Origin: an uncultured Muribaculaceae bacterium
GTDB taxonomy: Bacteria; Bacteroidota; Bacteroidia; Bacteroidales; Muribaculaceae
Reading direction: 5' to 3'
DNA: 64,000 bases
Assembly: GCA_934667475.1 (NCBI GenBank)
Contig: CAKUMB010000003.1
Location: forward strand, 103,540-167,539
Within the stretch, counting starts at the first letter, position 1. Each line of letters opens with the position of its first letter. Positions 25,417 through 33,355 of this stretch are shown here, in pieces. The translations under genes were made by a program, and so were the position numbers. The notes beneath the pieces were generated by a model. It had not been told where the DNA came from and ran no database searches. It worked only from the letters and a program-made list of their open reading frames with translations.

Positions 25417-27903
25417 TCAGCGCACTATGAGTTTGCGGGTTTCGGTGCCGGCCTTCACCACATAGATGCCGGGGGCAAGGGTCCAGCGGTTGGCTGCCTC
25501 GGGAGCGACCTCGCGGCCTGCGAGGCCGTAGATGTGACCCTCAACGCCTGCCTCTACCACCACTGTGCGGCCGCTGGCCACGATGGCCGAGCCCTTGCTC
25601 ACCTGCTCGATGCCCGAGCGTGTGATGAGGGTGACGCTTAGCGGCTCTGACCACTTGCTTGAGTCGCCGTCGGTGTAGACAGCCTTCACCTTGTAGACGT
25701 ATGAGCCGTCTTGCGTGAGGCCGCTCACGATGTAGGTGGTATCGGTGATGCCGGTGATGACGCGGCGGTCGGCATTGCCTGTCTCAACGGGGGCGAGAGC
25801 CTCGGTGGCGTCGCCCGAATAGATGGCCACGCTGCTGAGTTCGGCACGCTTCTTGGCGGCTGCATTGGCAAACGTGACGTTGACGTTGCCTTTAGCGCTG
25901 AGCACTGCTGTGTAGGTGTCTTTGGTGCTGGTGAGCGTGTACTCCTTGCTGTCGCTGCCCGCGCTCACGGTGAATTTAACACCAGTGTCGCTGCCATAAG
26001 CGTTGGCCTTGAACACAACGGTCACCTTGTCGGCGTCGCCGAGGCTGAGTTTGGGTGATACGAGTTTGCCGACCTTCTTGCTTGAGCCAAACTTGGCGCT
26101 GCCCTCACAATTGTAGATGTAGGAGCCGGTCCAGCCGGTGTTGTCCATGTAGGTGTCGAGTTTCGAAGAGATATCGATGCCGTTGTCGGAGGTGAACTTG
26201 CTGGTCGAGAAGCCCTCGGTGAGCAGCAGTTTGTATTTGGGCTCGGTGAGCACATTGCCCACATACAGGGTGTAGCTCTCGACATTGGGCACGCTGGTCC
26301 ACGATGCGGTGAATGCTGTTGACTGAATCTTAGTGCTGTCGGTGGGTTCGAGCACGGGAGTCTCCTTTTGTATGGCCTCCTTCATGAAGGTGAACGACAC
26401 CATGTCGTCTTGCGTGGTGATGCCGGTGATGGGCTTGCCCATGAAATTGCCGGTGTAGACCTTGGCGGCGGGCACACTCTCGTCGGTAAGTTCGGTGACT
26501 CCGCCATAGGGGAAGAGGTCGCCGCTCTCGGTGGCTGAGGTCTGCTTGTTGTCGGCAGGAATTATGGTCATGCGCTGGTGGGTGCGCACGGTGTTCACTG
26601 AGTTGTTGTTCCAAGCGCGGGCACTGTAGTCAACGTGGGTCACCATCATGCCGCTTGACGCCAGATATTTGTCCCAGCCCTGCTGCTGGCGGTTTTCAAG
26701 AATGTAATATTCATTGGCGTTGGCATCGTTGACCACCTTGTAGGCGTTGGCACCCTCGGTGCCGTTGGCCTTAAGCAGGTAGGTGTGATTCTTTGCCGGC
26801 TCAGGAATGGTGTCCCAACCCATGAATTCACGCTCGTAGGCGGTGTAGTTGCAGGGGGTGTAGCCATCGTTGTTGTAGCTGCCGTAGTCCAGAAGGCTCC
26901 AGCTGCCCATGCCATAGATTGAAGGCGACGAGTAGTTCACGTCGTAGAAGTCGGGCAAGCCGAGGCAGTGCGAGAACTCGTGGCAGAAAGTGCCGATGCC
27001 GTCAACCTTTGAGGTGTTTCCGCCATTAAGCTCATTGAACACGGCAAAGCGGTCGACCTTGACACCATTGTAGTATGAGGCTGCGCCTGCGTCGCTCGAC
27101 GACAGCGACCACTGGCAGGGCCAAATTGAGTTGTCTTCATTGCTTGACGCCTCGCCCACGCCGGCATAGAGCACGATGGCCACATCCACCATATTGTCGC
27201 CGTTGTTGTCGTACTCCTTCAGGTTGACGCCCGAAGCGGCAATCTTGTCGAACGCGTCGCGCACCATGGTGCCCACGCGCAAGTCGTCGCCATAGTCGTC
27301 GTTGGCGCCATAGTAGCTGCGCGAGTGGTCGAGTGTGACGGGACCAAGCACATCGAACTGGGGGTCGAACTTGCCACGCGACTGGTCGATGAAATACTGG
27401 TGGGCGCTGGTTGAGCCCTTGCTCAGCTGGGCCGTGAACACGGCTTTGGGGTCGGAATCCTTAAACTTAATGTCGGAATAGTTGACCAACACCACGGGGA
27501 TGTGCACGGTGCCCGTCTGCGGCACCTCGGTAGTGGCGGCTGCATCTTTGCGGCGGGCAGCCTTGCGGCGGGCATCGGCCTTGGCGGCGCGGGCTGCCAG
27601 AGTCATGGTGCCACGCTCAGCGGCCACAAACGCGCTCTCGCTTGCCGAGCGAGCACTGCTGTTGTGGGCCATAACGCGGCTCACACCCTGGGCAGTGCGA
27701 TAGTAGAAATCGCCGTTGGCCGCCTTGGCCACGGTGAGGCCGTCGTCGGTAACGTAGCTGTGGTTGAACTCATCGCCCACGAGGGTGACAGTGATTTGGC
27801 TGCCATCGCTCTGGGTGAAAGTGCGCGGCACGCGCTTGGCCGGCACTGCACTGGCTGCCAGCACACTTGCCGCTGCCAATGCCGTTAGTAGAACTTTCTT
27901 CAT
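25417..27903 (-). CDS. Secreted M6-family metalloprotease with T9SS-like sorting domain
   Basis: Zinc protease of 828 residues. The start at 27901-27903 (MKKVLLTALAAASVLA) gives a clean signal peptide; an in-frame upstream extension has none. A propeptide-like N-terminal region (about 20-125) precedes the catalytic domain. The zinc site HEFSHCLGLPD starts at H308, with E309 as the general base and H312 and D318 as further ligands. The following SIYGMGSWSLLDYG supplies the Met-turn region. Beta-rich modules follow: a concanavalin-like stretch near 590-690, a fibronectin-type segment, then the C-terminal sorting domain (HIYGLAGREV, LAPGIYVVKAG, RKLIVR). It is probably exported by T9SS. Autolysis or host-protein degradation could be a target for the nearby serpins, which is speculation. 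Confidence 0.9.
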   Translation of the reverse strand: MKKVLLTALAAASVLAASAVPAKRVPRTFTQSDGSQITVTLVGDEFNHSYVTDDGLTVAKAANGDFYYRTAQGVSRVMAHNSSARSASESAFVAAERGTMTLAARAAKADARRKAARRKDAAATTEVPQTGTVHIPVVLVNYSDIKFKDSDPKAVFTAQLSKGSTSAHQYFIDQSRGKFDPQFDVLGPVTLDHSRSYYGANDDYGDDLRVGTMVRDAFDKIAASGVNLKEYDNNGDNMVDVAIVLYAGVGEASSNEDNSIWPCQWSLSSSDAGAASYYNGVKVDRFAVFNELNGGNTSKVDGIGTFCHEFSHCLGLPDFYDVNYSSPSIYGMGSWSLLDYGSYNNDGYTPCNYTAYEREFMGWDTIPEPAKNHTYLLKANGTEGANAYKVVNDANANEYYILENRQQQGWDKYLASSGMMVTHVDYSARAWNNNSVNTVRTHQRMTIIPADNKQTSATESGDLFPYGGVTELTDESVPAAKVYTGNFMGKPITGITTQDDMVSFTFMKEAIQKETPVLEPTDSTKIQSTAFTASWTSVPNVESYTLYVGNVLTEPKYKLLLTEGFSTSKFTSDNGIDISSKLDTYMDNTGWTGSYIYNCEGSAKFGSSKKVGKLVSPKLSLGDADKVTVVFKANAYGSDTGVKFTVSAGSDSKEYTLTSTKDTYTAVLSAKGNVNVTFANAAAKKRAELSSVAIYSGDATEALAPVETGNADRRVITGITDTTYIVSGLTQDGSYVYKVKAVYTDGDSSKWSEPLSVTLITRSGIEQVSKGSAIVASGRTVVVEAGVEGHIYGLAGREVAPEAANRWTLAPGIYVVKAGTETRKLIVR

Positions 27904-27969
27904 ATAAAAAACTATACAAAATTGTGTATCACTTCGTTGAATCTTGTAAAGATACAACTTTTTTAAACA

Positions 27970-27994
27970 AAAAAGGCGCCCAAGGCGCCTTTTT
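27970..27994 (-). terminator. Intrinsic terminator after SGNH hydrolase gene
   Basis: AAAAAGGCGCC, loop CAA (27981-27983), GGCGCCTTTTT; on the minus strand it is followed by TTGTTT. It lies 27 bases after the SGNH stop and may work in both directions. Confidence 0.85.
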
Positions 27995-28021
27995 ATGCGT
28001 TTTTATTCGTTTTTTCGAGAA

Positions 28022-29188
28022 TCACAGCTGCTCGAGCAGCGCATCGGCCAGAAGCACGCCCTGCAGGTCGTATCCGCTTTCGAAAAAGTGCAGGTGGTCG
28101 CCTGTGTTCATCAGCTGCAGTCCGAGCCACTTGCGCGAAGCCCCCTCGCCGCCGGCCACGGCATAGAGGTCCCACACGGGAATGTGGTGCTGGCGGCCAA
28201 ACTCCAAAATTATGTTGCGCACGGTGGCCACGGCTGGATTGACCGCATAGCCGCGGCGCCCACGGCGCTGCGACTCCATGGGGGTGGTGAGCAGGAACTT
28301 GGCCTGCGGATTGGCCTGGCGCAGGTCGGCTATGAGCCGCTGCATTTGCTGCGCCATATGGGCGTGGCTGCCGAATGCCTCGTTGGTGCCCAGCGAAATG
28401 ATGATGAGCCGCGGGCGCAGCAGAGCCGTCTGCGCGGCAAAACTGTCGATTTTATAATACATGGCATAGGTGGCGCCATTGTTGCCAATGGTGTTGTAGA
28501 CTATGCCGGGCGAGTCGTTGTCGGCCAGTACGCCCCAGAAGTCGGATCCGGTGGGGATGCCAGTGAGCAGCAGCGAGTCGGCCAGGCCGGGCAGCACAAA
28601 GCGCGTGGACCACGGCGATGTGGCGCAACCCACAAGTGTGTCGGCATGGACCACGGCGGTGTCGTAACCGGCACCGCGCGAGTGCAGCAGCGTGAGGCGG
28701 TTGAAGGCGTGGCCCTCGCCGCTGGTGTGCAGCGCAATCGAAGCGTGCCCGGCGGCAAAGTGCACCGAGATGCCGGTGAAGCCCATGGCGGTGGACCACG
28801 AGCGCATCAGCAGGCGCGAGCGCTGGCGGTGAGGAGTGGACGACTTCAGGGCGTAGTCGTGGGGCTGGTTGGTGCCCGCCATTTCAAGCGGCACCAGCAG
28901 TCCGCGGCCACCATTGCCAAAGGCATACTGCAAGCGGCTGCGCACACGGCCGGGAAACACGTCGGGCTGGATGTGCGAGTCGCCAATGTGCAGCACGCTC
29001 ACCTTGCCGCCACTGCGGCGGGCCTGGCGCATGGCGCGGCGCAAGTCGCTCCAGTCGTCGCCGTTCATGCTTATGTGGTTCAGGTCGGTGCGTATGAAAT
29101 CGATTTGCTGTGCGGCAGCCGGCAGCACCGCAATCAGCACCACAGCGGCCACCGCCACAAAGCAGCGTATGTGGTTGTGACTAATCAT
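28022..29188 (-). CDS. Exported SGNH/GDSL-type hydrolase
   Basis: 388 residues with an N-terminal signal peptide (about 1-27, ending AAAQ). Block I is HIGDSHIQPD with G69, D70 and the nucleophile S71. The SLGTNEAFG motif in the middle supplies block III (GxN-type). DHLHFFESGYDL near 364-375 carries the Asp and His of the catalytic triad. This matches Bacteroidales periplasmic SGNH esterases that often act on acetylated polysaccharide or peptidoglycan, although no MBOAT acetyltransferase partner is next to it. It is the last gene after folD and a short truncated frame; the terminator at 27970 follows. Confidence 0.87.
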   Translation of the reverse strand: MISHNHIRCFVAVAAVVLIAVLPAAAQQIDFIRTDLNHISMNGDDWSDLRRAMRQARRSGGKVSVLHIGDSHIQPDVFPGRVRSRLQYAFGNGGRGLLVPLEMAGTNQPHDYALKSSTPHRQRSRLLMRSWSTAMGFTGISVHFAAGHASIALHTSGEGHAFNRLTLLHSRGAGYDTAVVHADTLVGCATSPWSTRFVLPGLADSLLLTGIPTGSDFWGVLADNDSPGIVYNTIGNNGATYAMYYKIDSFAAQTALLRPRLIIISLGTNEAFGSHAHMAQQMQRLIADLRQANPQAKFLLTTPMESQRRGRRGYAVNPAVATVRNIILEFGRQHHIPVWDLYAVAGGEGASRKWLGLQLMNTGDHLHFFESGYDLQGVLLADALLEQL

Positions 29189-29206
29189 AATCGATTACAG
29201 AAATTC

Positions 29207-29338
29207 TTACTGGCCGCACTGGGCGGCAGCCTTGATTTGCGGAGCGTGCTGCATGGCATCGCCCTCAAAGGTGAGGCTGACCGTGGTTTGGCCGGCAGCG
29301 AGCAGCGACAGCAGCAATATCGACAGCAACTGGCTCAT
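29207..29338 (-). pseudogene. Truncated CapA-like gene stub
   Basis: A 43-residue frame between folD and the SGNH gene. It has a signal peptide (MSQLLSILLLSLLAAGQ) followed by TVSLTFEGDAMQHAPQIKAA and a stop soon after. The FxGDxMQHxxQIxAA pattern is the beginning of CapA-like (poly-gamma-glutamate synthesis type) metallophosphatase proteins of Bacteroidales, normally some 350-400 residues. Here everything after the first motif is gone and the next gene starts 18 bases later, so an internal deletion fits. The frame starts 17 bases after folD stops and looks intact at its start. Confidence 0.6.
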
Positions 29339-29355
29339 GTGGCTTACTCTTCCCT

Positions 29356-30237
29356 CTACTTATAGATGGCGTGCTGGGCAGCCAGCAGAGTATTCTTCAT
29401 GAGCGACACAATGGTCATGGGGCCAACGCCGCCAGGCACCGGGGTGATGAACGCGCAGTGCGGAGCCACGTGCTCGAAGTCGACGTCGCCGTGCAGTTTC
29501 CAGCCGCTCTTGGTGGCTGTGGACGGCAGTCGGGTGGTGCCCACGTCGATGATGGTGACGCCGTCTTTCACCATATCCTCCTTCACAAACTCGGGCGAGC
29601 CGATGGCAGCGATGAGGATGTCGGCCTGACGGGTGATTTCCTTAAGATTCTGAGTGGCGCTGTGACACACGGTGACGGTGCAGTTGCCGGGGTTGCCCTT
29701 CTGCATAAGCATCATTGCCACAGGCTTGCCCACAATGTTGCTGCGGCCTATCACCACACAGTGCTTGCCGCGGGTGGGCACGCCATAGCGCTCGAGCAGA
29801 GTGAGAATGCCCTGCGGAGTGGCCGAGCGGAAGCACGGCAGCCCTATCGACAGACGGCCCACATTGATGGGGTGGAAACCGTCGACATCCTTGCGGTAGT
29901 CGATGGCCTCGATAATCTTCTGCTCGTCGATGTGCTTGGGCAGAGGCAGCTGCACTATGAAGCCGTCCACGTCGGGGTCGGCGTTGAGCTGGGCAATGGT
30001 GTCGAGCAGCTGCTGCTCGGTGACGTCGTCCTCAAAGCGGATGAGGCTCGACTTGAAGCCGCACACCTCGCACGCCTTCACCTTGGCGGCCACATAGGTC
30101 TCGCTGCCGCCGTCGTGGCCCACGAGCACCGCAGCCAAGTGCGGACGCTTTTGGCCGGCCGCCACCATCTTCTCTACTTCGGCCGCAATTTCCTGCTTGA
30201 TTTGGGCCGCTGTTGATTTTCCGTCGATAAGTTGCAT
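29356..30237 (-). CDS. folD: Methylenetetrahydrofolate dehydrogenase / cyclohydrolase
   Basis: Bifunctional enzyme interconverting 5,10-methylene-THF, methenyl-THF and 10-formyl-THF. 293 residues, full length. Signatures: YVAAKVKACEVCGF with the catalytic Lys, QLPLPKHID, and the NADP-binding GRSNIVGKPVAMML, plus the closing PVPGGVGPMTI. It sits downstream of ffh, separated by a terminator hairpin, and upstream of the CapA-like stub and the SGNH gene with small gaps, so it probably heads that transcript. No clear promoter box was found ahead of it. Confidence 0.97.
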   Translation of the reverse strand: MQLIDGKSTAAQIKQEIAAEVEKMVAAGQKRPHLAAVLVGHDGGSETYVAAKVKACEVCGFKSSLIRFEDDVTEQQLLDTIAQLNADPDVDGFIVQLPLPKHIDEQKIIEAIDYRKDVDGFHPINVGRLSIGLPCFRSATPQGILTLLERYGVPTRGKHCVVIGRSNIVGKPVAMMLMQKGNPGNCTVTVCHSATQNLKEITRQADILIAAIGSPEFVKEDMVKDGVTIIDVGTTRLPSTATKSGWKLHGDVDFEHVAPHCAFITPVPGGVGPMTIVSLMKNTLLAAQHAIYK

Positions 30238-30289
30238 AACGCTGTAAAAAAAATATGTTTCTTATTAAATCGTGAATACCTTGTTGTAT

Positions 30290-30331
30290 AAAAAAGAGCA
30301 ATGGGCGGCCTCACCGCAGTGAGGCGCCCAT
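30290..30331 (-). terminator. Intrinsic terminator of ffh
   Basis: On the minus strand ATGGGCGCCTCAC, a short loop, GTGAGGCCGCCCAT, then TGCTCTTTTTTAT. It starts 18 bases after the ffh stop. Confidence 0.88.
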
Positions 30332-30348
30332 CACATTATCGTTGCGGC

Positions 30349-31677
30349 TCAGCGGCGGCGCATGCCGCGCATTGCCTTGAGTGGATTCTTCATCGTGGCC
30401 ACGGTGTGCATCATTTTGCGCGTCTGGTCGAACTGCTTGAGCAGCCTGTTCACCTCCTGGATGTCGGTGCCGCTGCCCTTGGCTATGCGCTTGCGGCGGC
30501 TGCCGTTCATCACCTCGGGGTGCTCGCGCTCATAGGGCGTCATCGACTGTATTATGGCCTCAATGCTCTTGAAGGCGTTGTCGTCGATGTCGATGTCCTT
30601 GATGGCCTTGCCCACGCCGGGAATCATTGAAGCCAGATCCTTGAGGTTACCCATCTTCTTGATTTGACCTATCTGAGCCAGGAAGTCGTTGTAGTCGAAG
30701 GTGTTTTTGGCAATCTTCTTCTGCAGTTTCTTGGCCTCCTCCTCGTCGTATTGCTGCTGCATGCGGTCGACAAACGAAACGATGTCGCCCATGCCCAGAA
30801 TGCGGTCGGCCATACCGGCGGGCCGGAAGGGGTCGATGGCCTCAAGCTTCTCGCCCGTACCCACCCACTTGATGGGCTTGTCGACCACCGAGCGTATCGA
30901 GAGGGCCGCACCGCCGCGGGTGTCGCCGTCGAGCTTGGTGAGCACCACGCCGTCGAAGTCGAGGCGGTCGTTGAACTCCTTGGCGGTGTTAACGGCATCC
31001 TGACCGGTCATCGAGTCGACCACAAACAGCGTTTCGTTGGGCTTGATGGCATCCTTGATGGCCTTGATTTCCTGCATCATCTGCTCGTCGACGGCCAGAC
31101 GGCCGGCGGTGTCGACAATCACCAGGTTCTGGCCGTCGCGCTTGGCCTGCTCGATGGCGTGCTTGGCAATCTCCACAGGATTTTTGCTGTCGGGCTCGCT
31201 GTAGACGGGCACATCGATTTGCGCGGCAAGTACCTTGAGCTGCTCGATGGCGGCGGGGCGATACACGTCGCAGGCCACCAGCAGGGGTTTCTTGCCCTTC
31301 TCCAGCTTGAACTTGCGGGCCAGCTTGCCCGAGAAGGTGGTCTTACCAGAGCCTTGCAGACCCGACATGAGCACAATGGCGGGGTGGCCGTCGACATTGA
31401 ACGGCGCTTGCTCGCCGCCCATGAGCTGGGCCAGCTCGTCGTGCACAATTTTCACCATCAACTGGCTCGGCTTGACCGCTGTGAGCACGTCCTGGCCGAG
31501 GGCCTTCTTCTTCACCGTGTCGGTGAAGATCTTTGCCACTTTATAGTTAACGTCGGCCTCAACCAGTGCGCGGCGCACATCCTTCAGGGTCTCGGCCACA
31601 TTTATCTCGGTGATTTTACCCTCACCTTTCAAGATTTTGAACGAGCGTTCAAGTCTTTCGCTTAAATTGTCAAACAT
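30349..31677 (-). CDS. ffh: Signal recognition particle protein
   Basis: SRP54 GTPase that binds signal peptides of nascent membrane proteins with the SRP RNA. 442 residues. The N domain is followed by the G domain with GLQGSGKTTFSGKLA (P-loop), DTAGRLA and TKLDGD (NKxD-like guanine specificity). The Met-rich M domain at the C-terminus ends PLKAMRGMRRR. Monocistronic as far as visible: terminator right after it, and 85 bases to panD upstream. No SRP RNA gene was seen in the window. Confidence 0.98.
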   Translation of the reverse strand: MFDNLSERLERSFKILKGEGKITEINVAETLKDVRRALVEADVNYKVAKIFTDTVKKKALGQDVLTAVKPSQLMVKIVHDELAQLMGGEQAPFNVDGHPAIVLMSGLQGSGKTTFSGKLARKFKLEKGKKPLLVACDVYRPAAIEQLKVLAAQIDVPVYSEPDSKNPVEIAKHAIEQAKRDGQNLVIVDTAGRLAVDEQMMQEIKAIKDAIKPNETLFVVDSMTGQDAVNTAKEFNDRLDFDGVVLTKLDGDTRGGAALSIRSVVDKPIKWVGTGEKLEAIDPFRPAGMADRILGMGDIVSFVDRMQQQYDEEEAKKLQKKIAKNTFDYNDFLAQIGQIKKMGNLKDLASMIPGVGKAIKDIDIDDNAFKSIEAIIQSMTPYEREHPEVMNGSRRKRIAKGSGTDIQEVNRLLKQFDQTRKMMHTVATMKNPLKAMRGMRRR

Positions 31678-31762
31678 TGTAGTAAAAAACTGCTATTTGT
31701 GTTGCCCATAAAGCTCCATAGGGCGCGGGCGTTACTAAAAATCGGTGTTGCTATGCGTGAGT

Positions 31763-32116
31763 TCAGTCAATCAGGCGGTTGGTGCGTGTGTCGGGGAACA
31801 CCACCTTGGGCTTGAAGGTGCGGGCCTCCTCCACTGTGACTATGCCATAGGTCATTATTATCACCACATCGCCCGGCTGCACCTTGCGCGCCGCGGCGCC
31901 GTTGAGGCATATCACGCCCGAACCGCGCTCGCCTGGAATGGCGTAGGTGTCGAGCCGCTCGCCGTTGTTGTTGTCAACGATATACACGCGCTCGCCCTCA
32001 ACTATGCCGGCGGCGTCCATCAAGTCCTGGTCGATGGTGATGCTGCCAATGTAGTTCAGGTCGGCGCCCGTGACGGTGACGCGGTGAATCTTTGACTTTA
32101 TTACTTGAATTTGCAT
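31763..32116 (-). CDS. panD: Aspartate 1-decarboxylase
   Basis: Makes beta-alanine from aspartate for pantothenate synthesis. The start at 32114-32116 gives a 117-residue proenzyme. Self-cleavage between G24 and S25 (in NYIGSITID) would create the pyruvoyl cofactor on the new N-terminus. K9 and the R in ERGSGVICLNGAAA region match the family. The gene follows panC by 89 bases on the same strand and likely shares its promoter. The longer upstream frame is panC coding sequence out of frame. Confidence 0.95.
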   Translation of the reverse strand: MQIQVIKSKIHRVTVTGADLNYIGSITIDQDLMDAAGIVEGERVYIVDNNNGERLDTYAIPGERGSGVICLNGAAARKVQPGDVVIIMTYGIVTVEEARTFKPKVVFPDTRTNRLID

Positions 32117-32205
32117 TGCTGTGAATGTTCTTGTTTGCTGTTGATTATATATATGTGTATGATTGTAGATTTGCGTGTGCTGGCAGGCCTCAGCCACACC
32201 ACACA

Positions 32206-33051
32206 CTACTTGCGGTAGGCGATGTTGTCGATTTCGCGCACGTCGCCGCAATACACAGTGATGCAGCCCACCACATAGGGGGCTTCGGCCCAATCGGCCA
32301 CGGGCTGCAGCGTGTTGCCGTTGCAAATCGAGAAATACTCCACCTCCATCAGCGGGCAGGCATTGATTTGCTCCACCACCCAGTTGTGGGTTTCGGCCAC
32401 TGTGTGGGTTTTGGAGTAGTCAACACTCTCGCGCAGCACGCGGTAGATGTTGGGGGCCACCTTGCGCACCTCGGGGGTGAGGCGCACGTTGCGGCTGCTC
32501 TTGGCCAGGCCGTCGTCTTCCCTCACCACTGGGCAGGGCACTATTTGCAGCTTCAGGCCCAACTGCGCCACCATGGCGCGGATCACGGCTATCTGCTGGA
32601 AGTCCTTCTCGCCAAAGTAGGCGCGGTCGGGCTCAACCATGGCAAACAGCTTGCTCACAATTTGGCACACTCCATTGAAGTGGCCCGGGCGCATGGAACC
32701 CTCCATAACCTCGGCCACAGGGCCAAGATGGAACACGCGGTTGTCGGGCTCGGGATATATGTCGGCCACAGTGGGCATGAAAGCGATGTCGACGCCGCAG
32801 CCCTCGAGCAGGGCGGCATCGGCCTCGGCTGTACGCGGATAGGTGCGCAGGTCTTCCTTATTGTTGAACTGTGTAGGGTTTAAGAACACGCTAACCACCA
32901 CCACATCATTTTCGCGGCGAGCGCGGTCGACAAGCAACTTGTGGCCACCGTGCAGCGCTCCCATAGTGGGGACAAGGCCAATGGTCTTACCCTCGTGACG
33001 ATATGCCTTGACAGCATTTTTAAGTTCGTCAACCTTAGTTATAATCTTCAT
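32206..33051 (-). CDS. panC: Pantothenate synthetase
   Basis: Joins pantoate and beta-alanine with ATP. 281 residues, full length. HIGH-type nucleotide motif PTMGALHGGH at 28-37; FLNPTQFNNKEDL and YFGEKDFQQ are conserved substrate loops; the KMSK-like region is KSSRNVRL. Followed by panD, so the last two steps toward pantothenate are supplied as one unit (panB not seen). Promoter at 33082-33112. Confidence 0.97.
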   Translation of the reverse strand: MKIITKVDELKNAVKAYRHEGKTIGLVPTMGALHGGHKLLVDRARRENDVVVVSVFLNPTQFNNKEDLRTYPRTAEADAALLEGCGVDIAFMPTVADIYPEPDNRVFHLGPVAEVMEGSMRPGHFNGVCQIVSKLFAMVEPDRAYFGEKDFQQIAVIRAMVAQLGLKLQIVPCPVVREDDGLAKSSRNVRLTPEVRKVAPNIYRVLRESVDYSKTHTVAETHNWVVEQINACPLMEVEYFSICNGNTLQPVADWAEAPYVVGCITVYCGDVREIDNIAYRK

Positions 33052-33081
33052 CTTTGTTTTTCCGATTTTATAAAATCAGTG

Positions 33082-33112
33082 CAAAATTAATACTCTTTTC
33101 ACTGATAGGCAA
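33082..33112 (-). promoter_or_regulatory. Promoter of panC-panD
   Basis: Minus strand TTG (33112-33110), 20-base spacer, TAATTTTG (33089-33082). The box is about 30 bases upstream of panC. Confidence 0.8.
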
Positions 33113-33249
33113 ATAAAATCGCAAAATCGGCTTCCACCACCGCCCCATCAGCCCCCGCAGCCCACTTTCCCGCCATGCCATGAAATGAACACAGCCGCCG
33201 CTTAAGAATATATAGTTTTTTTAACACTAAGACCATTTCCAATAACGAA

Positions 33250-33275
33250 TTTTCGCCATAAGTTTATGGCGAAAA
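33250..33275. promoter_or_regulatory. Palindrome upstream of serpin 3
   Basis: TTTTCGCCATAA (33250-33261) and TTATGGCGAAAA (33264-33275) are perfect inverted repeats separated by two bases. The very short spacer suits a dimeric protein operator better than an RNA hairpin. It lies about 80 bases upstream of serpin 3. Confidence 0.5.
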
Positions 33276-33355
33276 AATTTGTTAATAACTTATGTGCTAA
33301 TTAATAACATACGAGAGAAATAAATTTAATGTTTAACAACAAACTTATTTAAGAC

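Larger units (their letters stand above)
33052..33355. other. Divergent intergenic region panC / serpin 3
   Basis: 304 bases, AT-rich. It holds the panC promoter (33082-33112, minus strand) and a 12-bp palindrome (33250-33275). No full TTG-N20-TAnnTTTG promoter could be seen for serpin 3; TAAATTTA at 33321-33328 and TAAGTTTA within the palindrome are possible weak -7 boxes. Confidence 0.5.
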
